Positions 38,709-49,300 of a stretch of 64,000 nucleotides of DNA are shown piece after piece; position 1 is the first letter of the stretch, and each line of letters begins with the position of its first letter. This DNA comes from an uncultured Pseudomonadales bacterium. GTDB taxonomy: Bacteria; Pseudomonadota; Gammaproteobacteria; Pseudomonadales; Pseudohongiellaceae. Position numbers and translations under genes: made by a program. The notes beneath the pieces are model-generated. The model saw nothing but the letters and a program-made list of their open reading frames with translations. It was not told the origin of the DNA and ran no database searches. The stretch is from contig CALSUH010000010.1 of NCBI GenBank assembly GCA_943789485.1, positions 1 to 64,000 on the forward strand, in the 5' to 3' direction.

Positions 38709-40085
38709 TTAGCTTTCTTGACTGAGAACAGTGGTCAGAGCATTGAGGCTTTCCTGATAACTTGCTTTATCGCCTGCCGCCTGTTGAATAAATTCCTGAA
38801 GGGCGGGGAAGTACCTGATGGCCTCATCAACAGAGGGGTCTGAGCCTGCCTGATAAGCCCCCACGGTTAGTAGATCTCTATTTTGTTCATACAGGCTATA
38901 GAGCTTTTTAAATCGTATGGCCAGCTGTGAATGTTGTTCATCGATAATGCTGTTCATCACTCGACTGATGGAGCTTTCGATGGCGATAGCTGGGTAAATT
39001 CCTGCGTCGGCTAGGTGCCTTGATAAAACAATATGGCCATCGAGAATAGATCGAGTGGCATCGGCGATGGGATCGTTTTGGTCATCTCCCTCGGTCAATA
39101 CTGTGTAAAACGCGGTAATTGACCCGGCATTTTTAGTGGCACCAGTGCCAGCGCGTTCGACCAGCTGGGGAATCTGAGCAAATACCGAAGGTGGGTAACC
39201 TTTGGTTACCGGCGGCTCGCCAATTGCCAAGGCCAGTTCTCGCTGGGCCTGAGCAAAGCGGGTCAGGGAGTCCATTAGCAGCAGAACATTAAGGCCTCGG
39301 TCGCGGAAGTATTCAGCGATGGCGGTGGCTCGCCAGGCACCATGAAGGCGCATGAGCGGCGGGTCATCTGCCGGTGTGGCAACGACCACAGCTTTACTCA
39401 TCTTGTGTGGGCCAAAAATATTATCGACAAACTCTCTGACTTCTCGGCCTCGTTCGCCAATCAAGCCTACAACGACTACATCGGCATCGGTGTTCTTGGT
39501 CATCTGACCAAGGAGGACGCTCTTGCCTACGCCACTGCCAGCAAATAATCCCATGCGCTGGCCTTGGCCTATGCTTAATAATGAATTGATTGACCTGACC
39601 CCTACATCCAATGGCTTGGCAATTGATTTGCGCGCATAGGGGTTTATGGGGGGGCCCAATAAGGGGACATATTTTTCATAATCTATGGCCCCACCGCGAT
39701 CAATGGGACTGCCATTGCCATCGATGACGCGACCGAGTAACTCGTCACCAACCCCGACTTCAGGATAGTGTTGCAAGGGCGTTACCCTAGCACCTGGGCT
39801 TAGCCCTTTTATTCGGCCGATCGGCATGAGGTAGAGATTGCCATTGGCAAAACCCACCACTTCGGCTTCAATTTCCTTACCTTCTGAGGCGAAGATGCTG
39901 CACCGATTCCCAATGGCGGCCTGGCAGCCTGAAGCCACCAGAGTTAAGCCAGTCATTTGAATAAGTCGTCCCTGAACGGGGATTTGCGCTGGCCTGACAT
40001 GGTCAGAATATTCGACTAGCTTGTGCTGCAATAGCTCCGCCCGGGCTTGTGATAGGGGGGCCTCGGTCGAGGCGGCGGGGGTCAT
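38709..40085 (-). CDS. fliI: Flagellar export ATPase FliI
   Basis: GLFAGSGVGKSVLLGQMTKNTDADVVVVGLIGERGREVREF; MDSLTRFAQAQRE. Confidence 0.98.
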   Translation of the reverse strand: MTPAASTEAPLSQARAELLQHKLVEYSDHVRPAQIPVQGRLIQMTGLTLVASGCQAAIGNRCSIFASEGKEIEAEVVGFANGNLYLMPIGRIKGLSPGARVTPLQHYPEVGVGDELLGRVIDGNGSPIDRGGAIDYEKYVPLLGPPINPYARKSIAKPLDVGVRSINSLLSIGQGQRMGLFAGSGVGKSVLLGQMTKNTDADVVVVGLIGERGREVREFVDNIFGPHKMSKAVVVATPADDPPLMRLHGAWRATAIAEYFRDRGLNVLLLMDSLTRFAQAQRELALAIGEPPVTKGYPPSVFAQIPQLVERAGTGATKNAGSITAFYTVLTEGDDQNDPIADATRSILDGHIVLSRHLADAGIYPAIAIESSISRVMNSIIDEQHSQLAIRFKKLYSLYEQNRDLLTVGAYQAGSDPSVDEAIRYFPALQEFIQQAAGDKASYQESLNALTTVLSQES

Positions 40086-40696
40086 TACAATGCCTCGCCA
40101 CGTGAATCTTCAATGAACTGATTGACGATCAGATCTATGCAAGTGTCAATGTTGGCTTCCACTAGGGAGTCGTTACTAACGACTCTGCATTCATGTCGGG
40201 AAATAAGCGGGTCATCGACGAGAGTCCAAATTTTTTCCTGGCCATTGTTGTCGATCATCTCGCGGATTAGCTTAGCGTCTTCGGGGTGTAAATGGAGGGT
40301 GATCTCACCGTGGTTGTCATTGAGTGCTGCAAGCGAGTCCCGCACGATTGTCATGATCAGCTTGGGGTTTTCATGCAGTTCTTTTCGGATAACAGCCTTG
40401 GCAATTTTGCCACTCAATGCCGCTAGGGATTCAGCAAGCTGTTGATTCTGTTCATCGAAAGGTCGAGACAGCATAACTAGGTAATCAGTGACTAACTGAA
40501 GCTGCTGATCAGTCTCAGCCTTGGCCTGTTCCAGGCCAGCCTGATAGCCTTCGCGGTGGGCCGCATCATAGCTGGCCCGATCAGGGTCCGGATCATCATG
40601 ACCTGCGGTGACATCGGTAGATTTTTCACCCATCAGGCTGGGAGATTTCCATTTGGAAAAACTGTTTTCTTTAGTCTGGCTGATTCCGCTACTCAT
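40085..40696 (-). CDS. fliH: Flagellar export stator protein FliH
   Basis: YQAGLEQAKAETDQQLQ..., LHLHPEDAKLIREM; precedes fliI. Confidence 0.9.
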   Translation of the reverse strand: MSSGISQTKENSFSKWKSPSLMGEKSTDVTAGHDDPDPDRASYDAAHREGYQAGLEQAKAETDQQLQLVTDYLVMLSRPFDEQNQQLAESLAALSGKIAKAVIRKELHENPKLIMTIVRDSLAALNDNHGEITLHLHPEDAKLIREMIDNNGQEKIWTLVDDPLISRHECRVVSNDSLVEANIDTCIDLIVNQFIEDSRGEAL

Positions 40697-42329
40697 TGGC
40701 CAGCCAGTTTTGAATCAGGCGCGCCGCCTTAGCAGGTTCGTTTTGAACCAGTGTCTGGGCACGGAATAAGTTTTCTTCGTAGGGTGACTGGCGAGGCGTT
40801 TTGTTTGCTAGCAGCGCGTTTGGACTCTCGCCAGTAAGAGTGACATTGTCTGCACTTACACCTTGACCTGAAGCGGAGGTGAGCTGGCCTGGGACAATGA
40901 CTGCCGCCTTCATTGCTGGGCGTAGAACTACAAAGATGAGTAACAGGACGACGATGCCCGCACCAGCTTGTTTCAGTGCCGAGAGGAGCCAGCTCTGTTC
41001 CCAGATTGGAGGTTCTTCGATAGGGGCTAACTCAGGCACAGCTAGAAATGGCTCATTGATTATATTGACGCTGTCGCCGCGAGTGACATCGTAGCCAATA
41101 GCATCCTGAACTAGCTGAGTAATGCGATCTATGCGTGCCTGCTCATCGGTAAGGTCGACAGCAAGAGCATCAGCATCAGCATCAGCCTCGGCGCCGGCAG
41201 CAGCTTGGCCAAGATTGAGGTCCACCAGAACGGCCACGGACAGTTTGGTTATGTTGCCTGGCGTGCGGCGTATGAGGCTAACACTGCGGTCGATTTCATA
41301 ATTTCGACTCAAGTTGGTACGTTCCTGGTTGTTAACCGAGGAGGTGTCTTGACCGCCACCGGCCGGTTGTTCTACCGGTGCATTGGCAGTCAGGGTTCCT
41401 GGCACCACAATCGCGGAATTGGTTGAGCCTACTGTCTCTTCGACAGACTGTTCGCTTCGGACGGCTGTGTTATTGGGGTTATAGATTTCCTCAGTGGTTT
41501 CAATAGAGGTGTAGTCGATGTCAGCGGAGACTTGGGTACGGACATTGCCCGCTCCAACAATTGGCGTGAGGATATCGATAATTCTGCGGCTGTAGTCCTG
41601 CTCAATCTGTCGGGTATAGCGGATTTTCTCGGAGCTACCACCCATAACTGAGGAGCTATCCTGTGATAACAGGGTTCCACGCTGGTCGACTACAGAAACA
41701 TTTTCTGGGCTCAAGCCCGACACGCTCGACGTCACAAGATGCAGAATGCCACTAAGCTGTCTGTCGCTTAGCGCCAGCGGATTCACCAGGTCTATCATGA
41801 CCGATGCACTGGCCTGATTGCCGCTTCGCAGAAACGAGGATTGTTTGGGAATACTCACATGCACTCTAGCGCTGCGAACACCCTGAAGCTGTTGGATAGT
41901 TGCTACAAGCTCCTGCTCAAGCGCGCGATTGTAGCGAGCCTGTTCCAAAAAATTGCTGGTGCCTAGGCTCTGCTCATCGTCTAGTATGCCGTAGCCCCGG
42001 CTGTTAGAGCGGGGCAGACCCTCACTGGCCAGTTGCATGCGTACCTGCTGGATCTCAGAGGAAGGAACAGAGACCAGCCCTGTTCGGCTATCGATGGTGA
42101 ATTCAGTGCCTTGTTGCTCTAGCGCAGCGACGATGTCGTTGGCATCCTGAGTTGCCAGGTCCATATACAAAGGTGTCATGTTTGGTCTGGTTGACCACAT
42201 TACGGACGAAGTGCCCAAGGCAATACCTGCCGCAACAACCAGCATGAAAACGAGCTGCTTGATAATTGGAAGCTGGCTCAAAGAATTGAGTTGGGCAACA
42301 GATGCACTGAAGGGAACTACATTAGCCAT
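40689..42329 (-). CDS. fliF: Flagellar MS-ring protein FliF
   Basis: PLYMDLATQDANDIVAALEQQGTEFTI..., SNFLEQARYNRALEQELVATIQQLQGVRSARVHVSIPKQSSF. Confidence 0.98.
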   Translation of the reverse strand: MANVVPFSASVAQLNSLSQLPIIKQLVFMLVVAAGIALGTSSVMWSTRPNMTPLYMDLATQDANDIVAALEQQGTEFTIDSRTGLVSVPSSEIQQVRMQLASEGLPRSNSRGYGILDDEQSLGTSNFLEQARYNRALEQELVATIQQLQGVRSARVHVSIPKQSSFLRSGNQASASVMIDLVNPLALSDRQLSGILHLVTSSVSGLSPENVSVVDQRGTLLSQDSSSVMGGSSEKIRYTRQIEQDYSRRIIDILTPIVGAGNVRTQVSADIDYTSIETTEEIYNPNNTAVRSEQSVEETVGSTNSAIVVPGTLTANAPVEQPAGGGQDTSSVNNQERTNLSRNYEIDRSVSLIRRTPGNITKLSVAVLVDLNLGQAAAGAEADADADALAVDLTDEQARIDRITQLVQDAIGYDVTRGDSVNIINEPFLAVPELAPIEEPPIWEQSWLLSALKQAGAGIVVLLLIFVVLRPAMKAAVIVPGQLTSASGQGVSADNVTLTGESPNALLANKTPRQSPYEENLFRAQTLVQNEPAKAARLIQNWLANE

Positions 42330-42375
42330 GGCTTTTTCTTAATCTCTCAAATTTATACAGGGCAAGTCAATGAGT

Positions 42376-42687
42376 CTAGACCTGCATATTCATTACATCT
42401 TGGTAGGCGCTCAACAGCTTGTTGCGAACTTCGGTAATGGCTTCGAAAGACAAGGAGGCTTTTTGTATGGCCACCATGACTTCGGGAATATCCACATTGG
42501 GGTCTCCCGTTTCGAAAGCGGTTTTCATTTCCGTAGCCTCGCGCTGCAGCTCGTTCACCTGATTGATTGAATCATCAAGCAGTTTTGAAAAATCTGGCCT
42601 ATCGATGGCATTAGTATCTGGTGTCTGATTGTTCTGCGTCAACACCCGCATCTGATTCAGAACTTGTTGTACATTCATTTCACTCAT
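42376..42687 (-). CDS. fliE: Flagellar hook-basal body protein FliE
   Basis: FETGDPNVDIPEVMVAIQKASLSFEAITEVRNKLLSAYQDVMNMQV. Confidence 0.97.
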   Translation of the reverse strand: MSEMNVQQVLNQMRVLTQNNQTPDTNAIDRPDFSKLLDDSINQVNELQREATEMKTAFETGDPNVDIPEVMVAIQKASLSFEAITEVRNKLLSAYQDVMNMQV

Positions 42688-42707
42688 GCTCTGGTCCTTT
42701 ACATTTC

Positions 42708-44090
42708 TTATCCATGTCCGGCTACGGAGGGAACGGCTATTCCGTCATCTCGAAACTGGGCAAGTTTATAGCGTAACGTGCGCGGACTAATGCCGAGCTT
42801 CTCTGCTGCTTCTTTACGACTACTATTGGAATTTACTGCATCGATAATTAACTCTTTTTCTCGGGTTTTGAGATCACACTCCAATGCGGTCGTTTTCTCT
42901 GTCCATGGTTCTTGATCTTGTGCGGACTGAAACTGTCCGTGGGGCACTATCTGTGGGGTCGTTCCCGGTTTGGAAATCTCCTCAAATACAATGTCTAGAG
43001 CCTGAATAGAGGTGCCGGCCTTGAGAATCAAGGCGCGCTGGATTACGTTCTCCAATTCGCGAACATTGCCGGCCCAAGCATGGCAGAGTAGGGCCTCAGT
43101 GGCCGCTTCGCTCAGTTCTATGCCTTGGCCAGGATGAATTTTTTCGATAATTCGTCGGGCTAGAGGGACCAGGTCCTCACTGCGCTCTCTCAGTGGCAGC
43201 AAGTGCAGGGGGAATACATTGAGTCGATAGAACAAATCCTCGCGAAAGCGGCCTTCTTGAACTTCAAGTTTCAGGTCTCGGTTCGTGGTGGCGATTATCC
43301 TGACATCCAGCGGTATGGTTTTTGTGCCGCCTAGGCGCTCAACTTCTTTTTCTTGAATGACTCTGAGCAGTTTAGCCTGCAATCCGATATCAATTTCAGA
43401 GATTTCATCCAGCAATAAAGTGCCGTGATTGGCTTGCTCGAACTTACCGGCGCGGGACGTATAGGCGCCGGTAAATGCCCCTTTTTCATAGCCAAAGAGC
43501 ATAGACTCGAGCATGGTTTCTGGGATCGCCGCGCAATTGATGGCACAAAATGGTTTGTCTTTGCGTGGCGAATTTTCGTGAATATAGCGTGAGTAGACTT
43601 CCTTGCCGGTGCCAGATTCGCCGCTGACCATGACAGTCACATCCGTTGCCGCAACGCGGCGGGCCAGCTCGGCCAACTTTTGACTGCGTCGATCGGCGAT
43701 GACCATTTTGCCGCTATCGACGCTGCTGGGGTAGAGCCGGTGAACCATCTCTAGCAGCACTTGTGCCTCAAAGGGCTTAACAATATAGTCCGCTGCACCG
43801 TCTTGGATGGCCTCCACGGCTTTTGGTACGTTGCCATAAGCGGTCATTAGCACAAAAGGTGTCTCGGGTAATTGACGCTTAACGATTTTCAGTAATTCAT
43901 GGCCATTCATGCCAGGCATCTGGATATCGCTGACGATAAGGCCCGGTGTGATATTTTCCAGTTTGATCAGGGCTTCTTCCGCGTCTTTGGCATCAATAAC
44001 GTCGTACTGAGATAAGCTGATTGTGTCACACAAGGCTTCCCGCAGATTTGGGTCATCCTCAACAACCAGGATTGGTTTCTGATTACTCAT
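42708..44090 (-). CDS. fleR: Sigma-54 response regulator FleR/FlrC
   Basis: REC domain (VVEDDPNLREAL, VSDIQMPGMNG), [22 protein letters not shown]-terminal HTH. Confidence 0.95.
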   Translation of the reverse strand: MSNQKPILVVEDDPNLREALCDTISLSQYDVIDAKDAEEALIKLENITPGLIVSDIQMPGMNGHELLKIVKRQLPETPFVLMTAYGNVPKAVEAIQDGAADYIVKPFEAQVLLEMVHRLYPSSVDSGKMVIADRRSQKLAELARRVAATDVTVMVSGESGTGKEVYSRYIHENSPRKDKPFCAINCAAIPETMLESMLFGYEKGAFTGAYTSRAGKFEQANHGTLLLDEISEIDIGLQAKLLRVIQEKEVERLGGTKTIPLDVRIIATTNRDLKLEVQEGRFREDLFYRLNVFPLHLLPLRERSEDLVPLARRIIEKIHPGQGIELSEAATEALLCHAWAGNVRELENVIQRALILKAGTSIQALDIVFEEISKPGTTPQIVPHGQFQSAQDQEPWTEKTTALECDLKTREKELIIDAVNSNSSRKEAAEKLGISPRTLRYKLAQFRDDGIAVPSVAGHG

Positions 44091-45334
44091 AGACTTGGTT
44101 CCCCATTGGAGCAGATTTCATTGCCATCGGTAATGGCAGGATTATCACCCCAGATACCTGATGATTCGAGAATGCTGTCGTGCTGAACTGGCAGGATTAG
44201 TTCGATGACTGCGCCGCCTGAGTCGGCGGTTTTAATAGCGATCTCTCCTGACAATGACTTGACCGCCGACATAACCACGGCAAGTCCCAAGCCATTACCC
44301 TGATGTTTGGTAGAAAAGAAGGGATCGAAGATTTTGTCTTTGATTGATTGGTTAATACCCGGGCCATTGTCTTCCACGGTGATTCGGTAGAAGCCGTTGG
44401 TTTCCAGAAGAGACAGCTTAATAACAGGGGCGCTTCCGGCAGCCTGAATTGCATTGTCGATAAGGTTGGTAAGCGCATTAAGCAACGCTTCTCTGTCGCC
44501 TGAAATCAGACATGCTGTGAGTGGTTTGGTAATTTCTAGGTGGCCGTTATAAGCCAGTAACAAAGGTTTTGTCGAATCGGCGACCTCTGTCACCAGGTCG
44601 GTGATGGAAAATTGTGAGCCACTATGGAGATCGCCCCTGATATAAGACAGCATGCCATCGATTAGCCGCTCTATCTGCTGCAGTCGGTTTAGAATTTTGC
44701 CGCTAATTAGAGAACTGTCATCTTTCTGTTTCAGGGCAGGGTGGGAAAGATAAAGAATGGCACAGCTAAGAGGTGTCCGCAGTTGATGTGCCAGTCGTGC
44801 CGCCATTTCGCCCAAGGCAGCTAAACGTTCTTCTCTGTTGATTAGACTGTTGAGCCGGTGATTCTCAGACACATCGGTGAGCAGGACTATAGTATCGCCC
44901 TGATCACCATAACTACTGCTGCTGATGGATATTCGTCTGCCATCTAAACAGGTGAGCTCGCCTTCTAGGCTGCTCTGGCCTTTACTGACCAAGGCTATTG
45001 TTTGCTGCCAACTTGCACCGACAGGATTCTCTCCTAGCAAGGCGATGGCGACAGGGTTAACTTCTTTAATCTGTTGCTGGGCATCCATGACGACTACGCC
45101 GCCGGGCAATGCGTCCATAAGAGAGGACAGTTTTGCGGCTAGCTGCTCTTTTGCGGTTAGCTCTTTAATACGGGCTGAGTGGGTCGCGGCGAGCTCTTCA
45201 TTGAGCGCTGACACTCTTGCTTCCAGGGCCGTATAGCGCGAGCCCAAATCTGCAGAGACCTGATTAAAGGTGGCGAATGCGCGCTCCAATTGGCTTATGG
45301 AAGTTTTGGAGTTGGCCTGAGTGTCTGTATTCAT
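44087..45334 (-). CDS. fleS: Sensor histidine kinase FleS/FlrB
   Basis: PAS-like VMDAQQQIKEVNPVAIALLGENP, H-box LAHQLRTPLSCAILYL, DNGPGI/GNGLGLAVV; overlaps fleR. Confidence 0.93.
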   Translation of the reverse strand: MNTDTQANSKTSISQLERAFATFNQVSADLGSRYTALEARVSALNEELAATHSARIKELTAKEQLAAKLSSLMDALPGGVVVMDAQQQIKEVNPVAIALLGENPVGASWQQTIALVSKGQSSLEGELTCLDGRRISISSSSYGDQGDTIVLLTDVSENHRLNSLINREERLAALGEMAARLAHQLRTPLSCAILYLSHPALKQKDDSSLISGKILNRLQQIERLIDGMLSYIRGDLHSGSQFSITDLVTEVADSTKPLLLAYNGHLEITKPLTACLISGDREALLNALTNLIDNAIQAAGSAPVIKLSLLETNGFYRITVEDNGPGINQSIKDKIFDPFFSTKHQGNGLGLAVVMSAVKSLSGEIAIKTADSGGAVIELILPVQHDSILESSGIWGDNPAITDGNEICSNGEPSL

Positions 45335-45368
45335 TATTTTGGTTCTAGATTGTCTGTACTAGTCAGTA

Positions 45369-45384
45369 TGCAAGCCTCGTGCCA
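45369..45384 (-). promoter_or_regulatory. Sigma-54 -24/-12 promoter element upstream of fleSR
   Basis: Minus strand TGGCACGAGGCTTGCA, ~35 bp upstream of fleS. Confidence 0.8.
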
Positions 45385-45594
45385 TATAATAAAATGTTTA
45401 AAAACAATAAGTTAAAATAATGGTGTCACGGTTTTATCAGCCATTGCTTTCACTAGTCATTATTTTCACACTTTGTAGGCGCTGAATACTCGGCTTCTAA
45501 GGGCTGCTATGGTCGTGGGAGTTGCGCTCTAAGCGCAGCCGCTTGCAGGCATGCAGGGAGCTGACTGGGTGCAGTCCCCAAAGCTGGCATAGGG

Positions 45595-46995
45595 CTAATT
45601 GTGCTGGTTAGACTTTATTTCATATTTGCGCATCTTCTGAATCAACGTTGTGCGCTGCAGGGATAGCAATTTTGCGGCTTTTGAGACAACGCCATCACTG
45701 CTGTCTAGAGCCTGGTTGATTAGGTCGCGCTCAATCATAACCAGATGCTGTTTCATATCGAAAGCGCCTTCGGAGAGCGTGGCCATATTAATGGGAAATG
45801 CGGGGCTAGGCGTTGGATGTTCTTGTTTTAATGTAGCGGATAGAGCGGCGGGTTGTAGCTCAGCCTGATAGCGCTGTGGCAGCATGCTCGGAGATATTGT
45901 CTCGCCGTGATGGAGAATAGACAGCCTCTCTATAAGATTTCGGAGCTCTCTCACATTACCCGGCAAGTCATACTGGCATATCGCATCGATAGCGCTCTGC
46001 TCAAATCGCAGTGGTTCGGGCAAATCTAACTCTTTCGTCATTTTTTTGGCGAATATTGTAATGAGAGAAGGGATATCAGTCTTTCTTTCGCGCAATGGCG
46101 GTAATTCGATGGGAAAGACATTGAGTCTGAAAAACAGGTCGGTGCGGAACTTGCCCTCGCCAATCTGGTCTTCCAGGTTCTGGTGGGTGGCGGCAATGAG
46201 CCTGACGTCGCTGCTCAGGGTCTTGGTGCCGCCAACCCGTTCATAGGCTCGCTCTTGAATGACCCGTAGCAGTTTGACCTGCATCGGTAGCGGCATATCT
46301 CCGATTTCATCAAGAAATAACGTGCCCCCTTCCGCCAGTTCGAAGCGACCCTTTCGGCTACTGATCGCGCCCGTGAATGAGCCTTTCTCGTGACCAAATA
46401 GTTCTGACTCGAGTATATCTGGGGGAATGGCGCCGCAATTTACGGCTACAAAGGGGTGGTCGGCCCGGGCTGATACATTATGAATAGACTTGGCAACAAC
46501 TTCCTTGCCGGTGCCGGATTCGCCGGTAATCAGTACATTAGAGTTGGTCTGTGCAACGTGGCGGCAGAGGTTATCTATACGGCGAATCGCTGGGCTGTCG
46601 CCGTCTAAGAGCATCTTTCGGCTTTTTGAATTATGGCTAAAGTTGTAACGTCGCTGGGTCTGGCTTATCAAGCGAGACAGGCCCTTAAAGGCTATTGGAA
46701 ATTTGACACAGGCTGTCGCGTTTTCAGGGACTTCAAACTTTTCCTGCTCTGTTTGATTACGTAAAACATAGAGCCCCAAGTTAGGGTAAGTCATGGCGAT
46801 TTCATGCAGCGTTTTTCTTTCAGCGTCTTCATTAAGGCCGAGAATGGCAAACAGGATGTCTTGTTTGCCGATAGCTTCCAGTGCGCTTTGGACATCGCCA
46901 GTAAAAACGACAGGCTGGCCTAGAAAACCCAAAATGATTTCGAGTTTTGCTTGCATTTCTTCACTGTCGCAAACGACTAATAGGGCGGTGGACAT
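45595..46995 (-). CDS. fleQ: Flagellar master regulator FleQ/FlrA (sigma-54 activator)
   Basis: FleQ-like N-terminus without canonical phospho-Asp, [21 protein letters not shown], Fis-type HTH. Confidence 0.93.
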   Translation of the reverse strand: MSTALLVVCDSEEMQAKLEIILGFLGQPVVFTGDVQSALEAIGKQDILFAILGLNEDAERKTLHEIAMTYPNLGLYVLRNQTEQEKFEVPENATACVKFPIAFKGLSRLISQTQRRYNFSHNSKSRKMLLDGDSPAIRRIDNLCRHVAQTNSNVLITGESGTGKEVVAKSIHNVSARADHPFVAVNCGAIPPDILESELFGHEKGSFTGAISSRKGRFELAEGGTLFLDEIGDMPLPMQVKLLRVIQERAYERVGGTKTLSSDVRLIAATHQNLEDQIGEGKFRTDLFFRLNVFPIELPPLRERKTDIPSLITIFAKKMTKELDLPEPLRFEQSAIDAICQYDLPGNVRELRNLIERLSILHHGETISPSMLPQRYQAELQPAALSATLKQEHPTPSPAFPINMATLSEGAFDMKQHLVMIERDLINQALDSSDGVVSKAAKLLSLQRTTLIQKMRKYEIKSNQHN

Positions 46996-47453
46996 TGGGT
47001 TAGTGATTTCCTGTGGGTCAGAATTAGGCGTGAATTTGTCTCGCTCGCGAAGTACTACTGTTACAAATTTGACTGAATATTGCTACGGTTTTGTCAAAAG
47101 TAATTAGTTTGACTTTAAACTCCCAAGATATGTTGACTTTTGTCAATAAAACGACATTATAATTGCGAATGTTAGCGATTGTCAGGGTAATCCATGGCGA
47201 AAAGGCCCAGTTAGCACTAAATTCTTGCGGCAAGCTTTGTTCGAGACTTACTTTTTTGTGAAATCAAATTCACCCTGTCCTGTTTTTGCCGATACAACAG
47301 CAATAGAGTTACTCGTTGTTCTAGGCTTGATCCAGCCCGGTGCGGGTGAATGCTGAATTGGGTTGGCTCGAACGCGCACATTTTTGTTAGCCCACGCAGC
47401 ACAGTCCCATCCACGAATAAGACTGAATTCTGGCTAGGGCGATAAAGGAAGAC

Positions 47454-49244
47454 ATGCCTAACTATATTGAGCAACTAAATCTGAGCCACGACCCTTTCGC
47501 TCCAGGGGTGGATTCGAAACCTTTTCTGGATATTGCTGATCGCCGCGATATTCTCGAGAATGTGCTGGAGTCTTCGTTATACAGTAACGGTATAACTGCT
47601 ATTTACGGTCCTCTAGGGGCAGGTAAAACTATGCTCGCCGATGCCCTGGAAGCAAGCTTTGGTGAAGAAGCTATTTGCGTTCATCTAAGGGCGCCGGCGC
47701 TATCCGTTGACGAGTGTCTTTTAAAAATTGTCGCAGACCGGCTGGCTCTGCAAATCGATGCAGACACTGCATCCCCTTTAAGTGCTATTGCAGGCTTCGT
47801 CAGGACTCTCGAGACGGAGGCTAGAGTGTTGGTCTTGATGATCGATGACGCCGAGCAATTGACGGAAAGTCAGCTAGATGCCCTGAGAAAGCTGAATCAG
47901 TCATGCCCAGATTCTGCGGTGCATACCATTGTATTCGGTGAGCCTGTGTTAAAGGCGATGATTGCGGATTCCCAGCCGGCCGCCCAAGCTGGCGGGGTAA
48001 ATTATCTACAGTTGGCGAAGCTGGATCGGGATCAGATTCGAAGTTACCTCCTATTGAAGCTCGAAAAGGCAGGATGGCATCGGGATTCTGAGTTACTTGA
48101 TTCAGGGCCAATTAAGGATGTGATCGTCGAGGCTACAGGCGTGCCCGGTGCAATCGATACCTTGGCATCCAAGGCGCTGATAGCCTTCCTTGTCGTCAAG
48201 GCTCGCGAAGAAGATGGAGATGCGCTTGATCAGGTGGACCTTGATAAGGCGCTTGAAGGAATCACTGCTGTGCCGGGTCAGGTTGAGGAACTTGAGGATA
48301 GGCAGAAAGTTGTGAACGCGAAGGCGGGTAACGATCAGTCGCCTGTATTTAGGGTGGCGGGGATGGTGTTATTGGCGGGTTTAGTTACCGGAATAGTTTG
48401 GTATATGGGTATTTTTGGTGAAGCGAATAGCATCGATGAGTCAAACTCAGCAGTGTCAATAACGCCAGCGCCGTCACCACAGACGATGACAACGCCTGAA
48501 ATCGCTGCCCCTAGCGCTGCAGATGAACTTGCAGGGGCCGATGACAGCAATCCTGACGAGCCGGCAGCACAGGATGAGCTGCTTGAATCGGTTGCTGCAA
48601 GCAGTGTCAATGAGGCTCTAGACCTGCCTAGCTCGGAGCTAGCAAACAAACCAGATTCTGAATTGGAGGCTGAACAGCAGCCTGAGTTGGTGGCTCAGAC
48701 AGCGGATGCTCTGTTGGTCTTGTCAGAAATTCCAAGCGAAGCAGTAAGCACAGCAGTAGCCAGGGTCGATGAAGCCGCCTCGCTCATTCAAACCGATTCG
48801 GCAGTTGTGGTGAAACAAAGCCTGGATCAAGATCTTTCTGCTACTGCGGAGCAAGATAGTAGCGCGGCTCAAAGTAGTGCTGAACCGGAGAAAACCGCCA
48901 GTGATGCTCCACAGCCTTCTCTGGATGGCTTGTCAGGTTTTGAAGTCGAACTGCTGGCTAGGGCACCCAGCAACTTCACTATTCAAGTGTTGGGTTCCAG
49001 CTCGGAATCCAGAGTTAGAGAGTTTCTGGGCAACTTCAACGACATCGAGCTTGCGGGTTATATTGAAACTCGGTACCGGGACAAGGCGTGGTTTGTCGTT
49101 ATCGTAGGAGACTATCCTAGCCTCCAGCTAGCTGCCACAGGCCTGGAAAGTTTTGCGCCGTCTTTAACATCAGGAGAGCCCTGGGTTCGTCCGTTCGCGG
49201 ATATACAGGCAACTATCAGGCAGTTTCGAAGTGCCGAGCCTTAA
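47454..49244 (+). CDS. ExeA/DamX-like AAA ATPase with TM and C-terminal SPOR-like domain
   Basis: YGPLGAGKTMLADALEA Walker A, VLMIDDAEQL Walker B, TM VAGMVLLAGLVTGIVWYMGIF, C-term FTIQVLGSSSESRVREFLGNF...YRDKAWFVVIVGDYPS. Confidence 0.85.
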   Translation: MPNYIEQLNLSHDPFAPGVDSKPFLDIADRRDILENVLESSLYSNGITAIYGPLGAGKTMLADALEASFGEEAICVHLRAPALSVDECLLKIVADRLALQIDADTASPLSAIAGFVRTLETEARVLVLMIDDAEQLTESQLDALRKLNQSCPDSAVHTIVFGEPVLKAMIADSQPAAQAGGVNYLQLAKLDRDQIRSYLLLKLEKAGWHRDSELLDSGPIKDVIVEATGVPGAIDTLASKALIAFLVVKAREEDGDALDQVDLDKALEGITAVPGQVEELEDRQKVVNAKAGNDQSPVFRVAGMVLLAGLVTGIVWYMGIFGEANSIDESNSAVSITPAPSPQTMTTPEIAAPSAADELAGADDSNPDEPAAQDELLESVAASSVNEALDLPSSELANKPDSELEAEQQPELVAQTADALLVLSEIPSEAVSTAVARVDEAASLIQTDSAVVVKQSLDQDLSATAEQDSSAAQSSAEPEKTASDAPQPSLDGLSGFEVELLARAPSNFTIQVLGSSSESRVREFLGNFNDIELAGYIETRYRDKAWFVVIVGDYPSLQLAATGLESFAPSLTSGEPWVRPFADIQATIRQFRSAEP

Positions 49245-49300
49245 GATTGCCTGTCCTAGGGCTGCTTCAAGGTCAAGTCTGATTCTCGGTAATGTGTTTA

